From positions 1 to 14,201 of the forward strand of contig JANQXJ010000110.1 in assembly GCA_030729445.1 (NCBI GenBank): a stretch of 14,201 bases of DNA, in the 5' to 3' direction. The translations under genes were made by a program, and so were the position numbers. Below are positions 1-6,226 of the stretch, one piece after another. Position 1 is the first letter of the stretch, and the number at the start of each line of letters is the position of its first letter. The notes beneath the pieces were generated by a model. That model made no database searches. It was given only the letters and a program-made list of their open reading frames with translations, and was not told where the DNA came from. Origin of the DNA: Limnohabitans sp. GTDB lineage: Bacteria; Pseudomonadota; Gammaproteobacteria; Burkholderiales; Burkholderiaceae_C.

Positions 1-447
1 CGCCTGACGCACTGCATGCGCTGGCTGGGGCAGGCGCGGCGCGCTCACGACATCGCCCTCGACTACGCCAGCCGCCGCCACGCCCTTGGCAAGTCGCTGG
101 CCGAACATGAGGGTGTGGGCTTCATGCTGGCCGACAACGACATCGACCTGCACACCGCCCGCCTGCACATCTGGCACACCGCCTGGCTGCTCGACCAAGG
201 CCAAAAAGGTGGCTTTGAATCGAGCCGCGCCAAAGTGGCCTGCTCCGAAGCCGAGTGGCGTGTGGTGGACCGCTGTGTGCAAATTTTGGGTGGCCAGGGC
301 GTGACGGCCGAGACGCCTGTGATGCGCATCTTCATGGATATGCGGGCCTTTCGAATTTATGACGGCCCAAGCGAAGTGCACCGCTGGAGCATGGCCCGAA
401 AGCTGGTCTACAAATCCCAGCAGGCCGCCAAAGCTGCCCTGGGCTGA
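1..447 (+). CDS. Acyl-CoA dehydrogenase, C-terminal part (5' end outside window)
   Basis: This is the last 148 residues of a FAD-dependent acyl-CoA dehydrogenase, which oxidises an acyl-CoA thioester to the 2-enoyl-CoA. The reading frame is open from base 1, so the start lies upstream of the window. Visible family features are the helical C-terminal domain, an R-R-H-A-L-G-K-S-L segment (fragment residues 25-33) and Q-I-L-G-G-Q-G (94-100), which bind FAD across the dimer. Near the end is I-Y-D-G-P-S-E-V-H-R. The position that holds the catalytic Glu of medium-chain enzymes (Y-E-G) is Asp121 here, as I recall for the ACAD10/ACAD11-like branch. Substrate cannot be judged from this fragment. A serine hydrolase gene follows after 37 bp on the same strand, so the two may be cotranscribed. 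Confidence 0.9.
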   Translation, partial: RLTHCMRWLGQARRAHDIALDYASRRHALGKSLAEHEGVGFMLADNDIDLHTARLHIWHTAWLLDQGQKGGFESSRAKVACSEAEWRVVDRCVQILGGQGVTAETPVMRIFMDMRAFRIYDGPSEVHRWSMARKLVYKSQQAAKAALG

Positions 448-484
448 CCGTCACCCAGCCCCCTCAAAACCTGCGAGCTTGCAC

Positions 485-1534
485 ATGACCCCATCCCTGG
501 CATCCACCGTTGAATTCATCCAATCGTGTGAAACCCCCTGGTCGCGTGACACCTCGCCGCCTTGGGGCATCCATGAAGCAGACCCACCGCCCTACAACCG
601 CTTGTATGGCCCGGTGCACGGCAGAGGCCCCGTGTCTGGGGTTTTGTATCACCAACACCAGTTGTTGGCCCAATGGGGCGAGCCCCACAAGGCCGACCTG
701 ACCTTCAGTGTGGCCAAGACTTATTTGGCCTTGCTGGCCGGTCTGGCGTTTGACCAGGGCCTGATCCCCAACGTTCACACCCCTGTGGCCGAGCAATGCC
801 CCGGCATTGGTTTCGAAGGTGAGAGGCTGTCGCGCATCACTTGGCACCATTTGTTGCAGCAAACCAGCGAATGGGAAGGCACTTGTTTGGGCATTCCCGA
901 ACAAGTGGACCGTTACCGCTGGCTGGCTTACCAAACGGGTCAGGCCGATGGCCAAAAGGGCGATGCCCGGCCACTGGGCGAGCCGGGCTCGCGGTATGAA
1001 TACAACGACGTGCGCATCAACCAATTGTCATTGGCCTTGCTAAACGTGTTCAAGCGCCCACTGCCCGAAGTGTTCGAAGAATTTTTTCGCCTACCTCTGG
1101 GCTGTTCGGATGACTTTCAATGGGTGGGTTACGAGCAAGGCTGGACCAAGGTCAAAGGCCAACGCATGATGTCTGTCCCCGGGGGCAGCCACTGGGGTGG
1201 CGGCGTGTCTATCTCGGCCATGGACCAAGCGCGGATTGGCCTGATGCTGATGGGGCAAGGCACGTACAAAGGCCAACAAATTTTGTCCAAAAAATGGCTC
1301 GAGATGATGCAGCAGCCCTGCGACATCGCGCCCTATTACGGCTACCTGATTTGGTTGAACAAAGACGGGGCGCTGTTCAAAGATGCGCCCCGCACCTCCT
1401 GGTTTGCCATTGGCGCGGGTTCTTCCATCACCTGGGTGGACCCCGAGTTGGAGTTGGTGTGCATCATGCGGTGGATCGACGCCGATAAAACCAACCATTG
1501 CATCGCCCAGGTGATGCAGTCCTTGAAGCCCTGA
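485..1534 (+). CDS. Serine hydrolase of the beta-lactamase/penicillin-binding fold
   Basis: This 349-residue protein resembles the class C beta-lactamase/esterase-like serine hydrolases. The S-x-x-K motif is S75-V-A-K78 in a T-F-S-V-A-K-T-Y context, giving the predicted nucleophile and general base. The second motif appears as Y173-N-D175 rather than Y-x-N. The third (K-T-G or H-x-G) is not recognisable; the matching strand reads A-I-G-A-G-S near residues 308-313, just before W-V-D-P-E-L-E-L. No signal peptide is evident, so it is probably cytoplasmic. The ATG at 485 is chosen because an upstream in-frame start would run far into the acyl-CoA dehydrogenase gene; only a weak GCGAG lies 7 nt before it. 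Substrate is unknown: esterase, amidase or peptidase are all possible. Antibiotic resistance is not implied. Confidence 0.8.
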   Translation: MTPSLASTVEFIQSCETPWSRDTSPPWGIHEADPPPYNRLYGPVHGRGPVSGVLYHQHQLLAQWGEPHKADLTFSVAKTYLALLAGLAFDQGLIPNVHTPVAEQCPGIGFEGERLSRITWHHLLQQTSEWEGTCLGIPEQVDRYRWLAYQTGQADGQKGDARPLGEPGSRYEYNDVRINQLSLALLNVFKRPLPEVFEEFFRLPLGCSDDFQWVGYEQGWTKVKGQRMMSVPGGSHWGGGVSISAMDQARIGLMLMGQGTYKGQQILSKKWLEMMQQPCDIAPYYGYLIWLNKDGALFKDAPRTSWFAIGAGSSITWVDPELELVCIMRWIDADKTNHCIAQVMQSLKP

Positions 1535-1549
1535 AACAAGCGTTGCAGC

Positions 1550-1963
1550 TTACTTGGCGAAAAGGCTCTCGGGGTTGGCAAAGGCCTTGAACTCCACCGC
1601 ATTGCCGCAGGGGTCCAAAAAGAACATGGTGGCCTGTTCGCCCACCTGACCCTTGAATCGGATATGGGGCTCAATGACAAACGAGGTGCCCGCTTTTTTG
1701 AGCTTGTCAGCCATGGCCTCCCACTGGCCCATCTCCATCACCAGACCAAAGTGCCGCACAGGCACGTTGTCGCCATCGACCGCGCTGGTGTTGTGATGCC
1801 CCGCCTCAGAAGGGCTCAAGTGCGCCACGATTTGATGGCCATAAAAATTGAAGTCAATCCAGTGCTCACTGGATCGGCCTTCGGGACAACCCAACAAATC
1901 GCCATAAAAAGCTCTGGCCTTGGCCAAAGACGTGACGGGAAAAGCCAAATGGAAAGGTTGCAT
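1550..1963 (-). CDS. VOC-fold (glyoxalase/extradiol dioxygenase superfamily) protein
   Basis: This 137-residue protein has the paired beta-alpha-beta-beta-beta modules of the vicinal oxygen chelate superfamily. The first begins F-H-L-A-F-P-V, followed by A-R-A-F-Y-G-D-L-L-G-C; the second begins R-H-F-G-L-V-M, and the protein ends with F-L-D-P-C-G-N-A-V-E-F-K. His5, His71 and Glu124 sit where the metal ligands of the family lie, with His43 and His48 also present, so a metal-dependent reaction is plausible. The exact one (dioxygenase, lyase or isomerase) cannot be read from the sequence. The ATG is supported by GGAG 6 nt upstream. The stop codon faces that of the serine hydrolase gene across 15 bp, with no clear terminator between them. 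Some 181 bp separate its start from the end of pyrF, so it may have its own promoter, but I see no strong -35/-10 pair. Confidence 0.85.
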   Translation of the reverse strand: MQPFHLAFPVTSLAKARAFYGDLLGCPEGRSSEHWIDFNFYGHQIVAHLSPSEAGHHNTSAVDGDNVPVRHFGLVMEMGQWEAMADKLKKAGTSFVIEPHIRFKGQVGEQATMFFLDPCGNAVEFKAFANPESLFAK

Positions 1964-2100
1964 GGGGTGCTCCGCCAGAAATCAAAAACACATTCTGCAA
2001 CGAACACTGTGCAAAAGGGGGCATTTTGGTGACAGCGGGGGGCGAGTTTGAGCGCTGAGACGCCACCCCCCAAGCCAGCGGCGATGGCCTGCCAACACGC

Positions 2101-2143
2101 ATTGACACTGCGCTGCGTCAATACATGTCAGAGCACTGCTGAC
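2101..2143. repeat. Two adjacent short inverted repeats with TGAC/GTCA arms
   Basis: Directly beyond the pyrF stop codon are ATTGAC-N10-GTCAAT (2101-2122, perfect 6-bp arms) and GTCAG-N7-CTGAC (2127-2143, perfect 5-bp arms). This places four TGAC or GTCA half-sites within 43 bp. Neither repeat is followed by a T-run on either strand, so they are not standard intrinsic terminators. They could be RNA stem-loops at the 3' end of pyrF or a protein-binding site upstream of the VOC gene. Function is not established. Confidence 0.35.
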
Positions 2144-2144
2144 T

Positions 2145-2990
2145 TCAGCTGGCCTTGGCCGCTTCCAGAGTTTCCCGCGTCTGCAGCGCCACGCGCCGGG
2201 CCGCGGCTTCGAAGTCGTCACCGCTCGATGCATACAACACAGCACGCGATGAGTTGACGATGATCGAGCCTGCACTGCTGCCGTCGGCGTTGGCACGCCA
2301 ACCGGCTTTGACGGTGGCGATCGCGTCGCCGCCTTGTGCGCCCACGCCGGGGATCAGCAGGGGCACAGTGGGGGCGAGTTCGCGCACGCGCTCGATCTCG
2401 GCAGGGTAAGTCGCACCGACCACCAGGCCCAACTGGCCATTCAGGTTCCAAGGGCCTTGGGCCAAACGGGCCACATGCTCATACAAAAGCGGCTGGCCTT
2501 CAACCGAGGCCAGGCGCTGGTTTTGCAAATCGTCGCCACCGGGGTTGGAGGTGCGGCACAACAAGAAGGCGCCTTTGCCGTGGTACTGGAGGTACGGGGC
2601 CACCGAGTCCCAGCCCATGAAGGGCGACAAGGTCACGGCATCGGCACCGTAACGCTCAAAGGCCTCTTTGGCGTATTGCTCAGCGGTGCTGCCAATGTCG
2701 CCACGCTTGGCGTCCAAAATGATCGGCACATGCGGGGCCACGCGGCGCATGTGCTCCATCAAGCGTTCAAGCTGGCCTTCGGCGCGGTGCGCAGCAAAGT
2801 AGGCAATTTGGGGTTTGAAGCTGCTGACCAGGTCGGCCGTGGCATCGACGATGCGGGCGCAAAAGTCGTAGATTTTGTTGGCGTCGCCCTTGTAAGCGGC
2901 AGGGAACTTGGTGGGCTCGGGGTCCAGGCCCACACAAAGCATGGAGCCGTTTTGGCGCTCAGCGGCGCTCAGCATGTCGAGGAAGGTCAT
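2145..2990 (-). CDS. pyrF: Orotidine 5'-phosphate decarboxylase (type 2)
   Basis: PyrF converts OMP to UMP, the last step of de novo pyrimidine synthesis, in the cytoplasm as a TIM barrel dimer. The 281-residue length and the opening M-T-F-L-D followed by L-C-V-G-L-D-P-E-P fit the longer type-2 subfamily rather than the E. coli form. The catalytic D-x-K-x-x-D motif is D93-A-K95-R-G-D98, followed by I-G-S-T-A-E-Q-Y. Phosphate-binding loops are visible as I-P-G-V-G-A-Q-G-G-D and in the C-terminal I-I-V-N-S-S-R. The ATG at 2990 is the only possible upstream-most start because an in-frame TAA lies 12 nt before it. No Shine-Dalgarno sequence precedes it, and a TAAAAT box ends 6 nt before the ATG, so the mRNA may be leaderless. 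It diverges from the EamA gene across 25 bp. No other pyr gene is nearby. Confidence 0.97.
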   Translation of the reverse strand: MTFLDMLSAAERQNGSMLCVGLDPEPTKFPAAYKGDANKIYDFCARIVDATADLVSSFKPQIAYFAAHRAEGQLERLMEHMRRVAPHVPIILDAKRGDIGSTAEQYAKEAFERYGADAVTLSPFMGWDSVAPYLQYHGKGAFLLCRTSNPGGDDLQNQRLASVEGQPLLYEHVARLAQGPWNLNGQLGLVVGATYPAEIERVRELAPTVPLLIPGVGAQGGDAIATVKAGWRANADGSSAGSIIVNSSRAVLYASSGDDFEAAARRVALQTRETLEAAKAS

Positions 2991-2996
2991 GGGTCG

Positions 2997-3025
2997 ATTT
3001 TAAAGCCCGTCTAAGATGCTGCCCA
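2997..3025 (-). promoter_or_regulatory. Candidate pyrF promoter (TGGGCA-N17-TAAAAT)
   Basis: On the minus strand, TAAAAT (2997-3002, five of six matches to the sigma-70 -10 box) lies 17 bp after TGGGCA (3020-3025, four of six matches to -35). The usual start point 7 nt downstream of the -10 box falls on the A of the pyrF ATG, which predicts a leaderless transcript. The -35 element lies inside the first codons of the divergent permease gene. Confidence 0.45.
3012..3017 (+). promoter_or_regulatory. Possible -10 box for the EamA gene
   Basis: TAAGAT (four of six matches to a -10 box) is followed after 7 nt by the ATG at 3025, an alternative start of the permease. This would be a second leaderless start facing pyrF. 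No good -35 is visible at the proper spacing, so this is a weak call. Confidence 0.2.
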
Positions 3026-3912
3026 TGCACAAGCTTTCTCCGCGCCAATGGACCCTTCTGGTTTTGCTCACCTTGGTTTGGGGGATCAATTGGCCGGTCA
3101 TGAAACTGGGAGTGACGGGCTTTCCGCCGCTCACATTTCGTGCCATGTGCCTTTGGCTGGGCACACCGGTTTTGGGGCTGGCCTTGTTGGCCATGAAAGT
3201 GCCGTTTCGCATCCCCCGGGCACATTGGCGCGAATTGCTGGTGCTGGCGGTATTCAACATGTTCATTTGGCAAGCCCTGATCATTGTGGCTGTGCAGTCG
3301 CTGTCCAGCGGTCGTGCGGCGATTTTGGGCTACACCATGCCCATTTTTTCGGCGCTTCTGGGCGGCTTGTTTTTTAGCAATCAGCTGGCCAAGCGGTCTT
3401 GGGTCGGTGTGGCAGCCGCCAGCTTGGGGGTGATCCTGCTGCTGTGGCATGAGGTGTCCAACCTGAGTGGTCGGCCTATGGGTGTGCTTTTGGCCCTAGG
3501 GGCTGCCTGCGCATGGGCATTGGGCACACAAATGTTGCGTCGTACGCAAATGCCCGTGCCAACCTTGGCTATTTCCTTTTGGATGACTTTCATGACCACA
3601 GGCGTCATTTCCGTGTTGGCCGTGTTGCTGGAGTCCGATCGATGGGTTGCACCCTCCCCGCAAAACTGGTTCGCTATTGTGTTCAATGCGGTATTGGTTT
3701 TTGGTTTTGCGCACGCCGCATGGTTTTATTTGGCGCGGAGTCTGCCACCCGTGGCATCTACCTTGAGCGTGATGCTCATTCCTGTGCTGGGGGTGTTCAG
3801 TGGTGCTTGGTGGCTTGGCGAACTTTTGCACTGGCAAGATTGGGCGGCCGTGGGCTTGATGAGTGCCTCGATTGCCTTTGTGCTGTGGCCAGCCTCTAAA
3901 AAAGCGGCCTGA
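3016..3912 (+). CDS. EamA/DMT-family transporter (RhaT/YdcZ-like permease)
   Basis: This is a 298-residue inner-membrane protein of the drug/metabolite transporter superfamily, built of two EamA repeats of about five helices each. The first repeat opens with L-V-W-G-I-N-W-P-V-M-K, the typical first-helix motif. It continues through a loop with S-S-G-R-A-A-I-L-G-Y-T-M-P, the conserved helix 3-4 region. The second repeat starts near residue 155 (G-V-L-L-A-L-G-A-A-C-A-W-A-L-G-T) and repeats the pattern with P-P-V-A-S-T-L-S-V-M-L-I-P-V-L-G. Substrate cannot be predicted; relatives export amino acids or metabolites. An in-frame TAA at 3001 limits the start to ATG 3016 or ATG 3025. Neither has a Shine-Dalgarno sequence, and 3025 would be preferred if the mRNA is leaderless. 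Its last codons (two Lys AAA codons, then Ala-Ala) encode part of the lpxC terminator on the other strand. Confidence 0.92.
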   Translation: MLPMHKLSPRQWTLLVLLTLVWGINWPVMKLGVTGFPPLTFRAMCLWLGTPVLGLALLAMKVPFRIPRAHWRELLVLAVFNMFIWQALIIVAVQSLSSGRAAILGYTMPIFSALLGGLFFSNQLAKRSWVGVAAASLGVILLLWHEVSNLSGRPMGVLLALGAACAWALGTQMLRRTQMPVPTLAISFWMTFMTTGVISVLAVLLESDRWVAPSPQNWFAIVFNAVLVFGFAHAAWFYLARSLPPVASTLSVMLIPVLGVFSGAWWLGELLHWQDWAAVGLMSASIAFVLWPASKKAA

Positions 3913-3932
3913 TTTGTTGACTCACCAGGCCG
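3898..3932 (-). terminator. Intrinsic terminator of lpxC, inside both convergent gene ends
   Basis: On the minus strand, CGGCCTG (3926-3932) pairs perfectly with CAGGCCG (3905-3911). A G-U and a U-A pair extend the stem to 9 bp around a 10-nt loop. One C and then six Ts (3898-3903) follow. The 5' arm is the last sense codons of lpxC, and the lpxC stop codon sits at the top of the stem. The 3' arm and T-run are the complement of the final EamA codons. There is no T-run on the plus strand, so it should act only on lpxC transcripts. Confidence 0.7.
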
Positions 3933-4845
3933 GTTGCAAAGCCGCAAACCCTTTGGGGGCCTGGCTGGACTTCTCAAAGGTCACGATCTCGTAAGCGTCA
4001 GGTTGCGCCAGCAGCGCACGCAGCAGCTGGTTGTTCATGGCGTGGCCCGAGCGAAAGGCACTGTAGGCCGCCAGCAGGGGTTTGCCCACGATGTAAAGGT
4101 CACCCATGGCGTCCAGGATTTTGTGTTTGACGAATTCGTCGTCGTAGCGCAGCCCGTCTGCGTTGAGGACTTTGTAGTCGTCCATCACGATAGCGTTGTC
4201 CAGCCCCCCACCCAAGGCCAGACCATTGGCACGCATCATTTCAACGTCTTTGGTGAAACCGAAGGTGCGGGCCCGGGCGATGTCGCGCGAGTAGACGCCC
4301 TCTGACATGTCAAACACCACCTGCTGGCCCGTCGAGTCAACGGCCGGGTGGCGGAAGTCGATTTCGAAGCTGAGTTTGTAGCCGTGAAAGGGCTCGAGTT
4401 TGGCCCACTTGATGTTGTGGCCCTCGCCTTCGCTGACCTGCACGGTTTTGAGCACCCGCAAAAAGTGTTTGGGCGCGTTTTGCTCGACGATGCCCGCACT
4501 TTGCAACAAGAAAACAAACGAAGAGGCCGAACCGTCCAGAATGGGCACTTCTTCGGCGGTGATGTCGATATACAGGTTATCAATGCCCAGCCCTGCACAG
4601 GCCGACATCAGGTGCTCCACGGTGAACACCTTGGCTTGACCGACCGAGATGGTCGAGGCCAGTCGTGTGTCGGTCACCGATTCGGCCCGAACGGGGATGT
4701 CCACCGGCTCGGGCAGATCGACCCGGCGAAACACGATGCCGGTGTCGGGCGCCGCAGGGCGCAGGGTCAATTCGACCCGCTGGCCGCTGTGCAAGCCCAC
4801 GCCAACGGCCTGGGTCAGGGTTTTGAGGGTGCGTTGAGCAAGCAT
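3922..4845 (-). CDS. lpxC: UDP-3-O-acyl-N-acetylglucosamine deacetylase
   Basis: LpxC is the zinc-dependent deacetylase that performs the committed step of lipid A synthesis at the cytoplasmic face of the inner membrane. The 307-residue length is normal. The first domain carries T-V-E77-H78-L-M-S-A, with E77 as general base and H78 as zinc ligand, then P-I-L-D-G-S-A-S-S-F. The second domain carries V-K-H241-K-I-L-D245-A-M-G-D, the other two zinc ligands, and S-G-H268-A-M-N-N, the acid. All catalytic residues are intact. An in-frame TAA lies 12 nt before the ATG, which fixes the start. No Shine-Dalgarno sequence is present, and TAAAAT lies 6 nt upstream. A terminator after ftsZ separates it from the dcw cluster. 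In E. coli LpxC level is set by FtsH proteolysis; the C-terminus here (L-Q-P-A-W) differs from the E. coli tail as I recall it. Confidence 0.98.
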   Translation of the reverse strand: MLAQRTLKTLTQAVGVGLHSGQRVELTLRPAAPDTGIVFRRVDLPEPVDIPVRAESVTDTRLASTISVGQAKVFTVEHLMSACAGLGIDNLYIDITAEEVPILDGSASSFVFLLQSAGIVEQNAPKHFLRVLKTVQVSEGEGHNIKWAKLEPFHGYKLSFEIDFRHPAVDSTGQQVVFDMSEGVYSRDIARARTFGFTKDVEMMRANGLALGGGLDNAIVMDDYKVLNADGLRYDDEFVKHKILDAMGDLYIVGKPLLAAYSAFRSGHAMNNQLLRALLAQPDAYEIVTFEKSSQAPKGFAALQPAW

Positions 4846-4851
4846 GGTGAG

Positions 4852-4857
4852 ATTTTA
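4852..4857 (-). promoter_or_regulatory. Candidate -10 box of lpxC (leaderless start)
   Basis: TAAAAT on the minus strand is followed by 6 nt and then the lpxC ATG, the same spacing as at pyrF. The expected transcription start falls on or next to the A of the ATG. No convincing -35 is seen at 16-18 bp (the best at 18 bp is AGCACA, three of six), so an activator or another element may be needed. The TAA of the box is also an in-frame stop, so translation cannot start further upstream in this frame. Confidence 0.4.
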
Positions 4858-4935
4858 AGGGCGAGGACCCGGTCTTGTGCTGAGAAGGTATTCAAGACAG
4901 TTGTTCAAGTCTCGCTTTGAGTCTGGCCCGCGATG

Positions 4936-4971
4936 AAAAAGGGCCAGTCCAGCGGCTGCTGGTCTGGCCCT
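4936..4971 (-). terminator. Intrinsic terminator after ftsZ
   Basis: About 28 nt past the ftsZ stop codon, the minus strand has AGGGCCAG (4964-4971) pairing perfectly with CTGGCCCT (4940-4947). An A-A mismatch and a second perfect stem, CCAGC/GCTGG, sit inside it, closed by a 4-nt AGCC loop. The hairpin is followed by a run of five Ts (4936-4940, the first of which closes the stem). This is a textbook Rho-independent terminator and marks the end of the dcw transcription unit. No T-run follows on the plus strand. Confidence 0.88.
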
Positions 4972-4999
4972 GACTCACATGACCATCGATCAGTCGGGT

Positions 5000-6214
5000 T
5001 CAGTCCGCCTGCTTGCGCAAGAAAGCTGGAATCTCAATGTCGTCCATACCGGCGTTGGCCATACCGTCCACACGCGCGGCCGCATGGGTACGGTTGCTGC
5101 GCCAGTAGGCTGGCACATTCAGTCCATTGTTGACCAAAGGAGCAGCCGTGTTTGGCGCGTTTGTCACGGCATCTTGACCGCCCATCACGAAGGGCGCGTT
5201 ATCGGTACCGGTGCGCAGCACCTGCAGCGGAGGGGCTGTGCGACGAACTCCGGGCTTGGCCAGACCGGTGGCCACCACGGTCACGCGGATCTGGTCGCCC
5301 AGGCTCTCGTCGTAGGCCGTGCCATAAATGACGTGGGCATCTTCCGAAGCGCAGTCACGGATGGTGTTCATGGCTTGCTTGGACTCGGACAGTTTCAAGG
5401 AACCCTTGGCGGCACTGATCAAGACCAGCACGCCGCGTGCACCCTTGAGGTCCACGCCTTCCAGCAGTGGGCAGGCCACGGCTTGCTCGGCTGCAATGCG
5501 GGCGCGATCAGGGCCACTGGCGGCAGCAGTGCCCATCATGGCTTTGCCGGGCTCGCCCATGACGGTGCGCACGTCTTCAAAGTCGACGTTCACATGACCG
5601 GGCACGTTGATGATTTCGGCAATACCGCCCACGGCGTTTTTCAGCACGTCGTTGGCGTGCGAGAAAGCTTCATCCTGAGTCATGTCTTCGCCGCCAGGCA
5701 ATTCGAGCAGCTTCTCGTTCAAGACCACGATCAGCGAGTCCACGTTGGCTTCCAACTCCTTCATGCCTTCATCGGCGTTGTCCATGCGGCGCTTGCCTTC
5801 AAAGTCGAACGGCTTGGTGACCACGCCCACGGTGAGGATGCCCATGTCTTTGGCGATCTTGGCAATGACCGGTGCAGCGCCGGTGCCAGTGCCGCCACCC
5901 ATGCCAGCGGTGATGAACAACATGTGTGCGCCTTCAATGGCCGCGCGGATGTCGGCCTCTGCAGCTTCAGCGGCTTCGCGGCCCTTGTCTGGCTTGCTGC
6001 CAGCGCCCAGACCGGTTTGACCCAGTTGCACAAAGCGGTGGGCCGCACTGCGGGCGAGGGCTTGTGCATCGGTGTTGGCGCAGATGAATTCAACGCCTTG
6101 GACCTGACGCTCAATCATGTGCTCCACGGCATTGCCGCCGCCACCACCGACCCCGATCACTTTGATCTGGGTGCCTTGGTTAAATTCCTCTGTCTGGATC
6201 ATTTCGATGGTCAT
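5000..6214 (-). CDS. ftsZ: Cell division GTPase FtsZ
   Basis: FtsZ is the tubulin-like GTPase that polymerises into the Z-ring at midcell. The 404-residue protein has the N-terminal nucleotide-binding V-I-G-V-G-G-G-G-G-N-A-V (19-30) and the tubulin signature G-G-G-T-G-T-G (106-112). The T7 loop is N-V-D211-F-E-D214-V-R; the acidic residues that complete GTP hydrolysis in the next subunit are present, with Glu213 where E. coli has Ala. A linker of about 70 residues (about 320-390), rich in Asn, Ala and Thr, leads to the conserved C-terminal peptide D-D-I-E-I-P-A-F-L-R-K-Q-A-D, which binds FtsA and other partners. AGGAGA 6 nt before the ATG gives the strongest ribosome binding site seen here, in keeping with the high abundance of FtsZ. 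The upstream 134-bp gap holds a candidate promoter; an intrinsic terminator follows. Confidence 0.99.
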   Translation of the reverse strand: MTIEMIQTEEFNQGTQIKVIGVGGGGGNAVEHMIERQVQGVEFICANTDAQALARSAAHRFVQLGQTGLGAGSKPDKGREAAEAAEADIRAAIEGAHMLFITAGMGGGTGTGAAPVIAKIAKDMGILTVGVVTKPFDFEGKRRMDNADEGMKELEANVDSLIVVLNEKLLELPGGEDMTQDEAFSHANDVLKNAVGGIAEIINVPGHVNVDFEDVRTVMGEPGKAMMGTAAASGPDRARIAAEQAVACPLLEGVDLKGARGVLVLISAAKGSLKLSESKQAMNTIRDCASEDAHVIYGTAYDESLGDQIRVTVVATGLAKPGVRRTAPPLQVLRTGTDNAPFVMGGQDAVTNAPNTAAPLVNNGLNVPAYWRSNRTHAAARVDGMANAGMDDIEIPAFLRKQAD

Positions 6215-6220
6215 GTTACT

Positions 6221-6226
6221 TCTCCT
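6221..6226 (-). promoter_or_regulatory. ftsZ ribosome binding site
   Basis: AGGAGA lies 6 nt before the ftsZ ATG on the minus strand and decides the start at 6214 over the in-frame ATG four codons later. It contrasts with lpxC, the next gene, which has no such site. Confidence 0.85.

Noticed and set aside
1535..1549. AAGC/GCTT hairpin spanning the end of the serine hydrolase gene and the VOC stop
   Set aside because: The stem is only 4 bp with no T-run on either strand, so it is not a credible bidirectional terminator.
2037..2072. G6/C6 inverted repeat between pyrF and the VOC gene as a pyrF terminator
   Set aside because: The arms are interrupted (bulged) around a long loop and no T-run follows on the minus strand. 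It is probably chance in GC-rich DNA.
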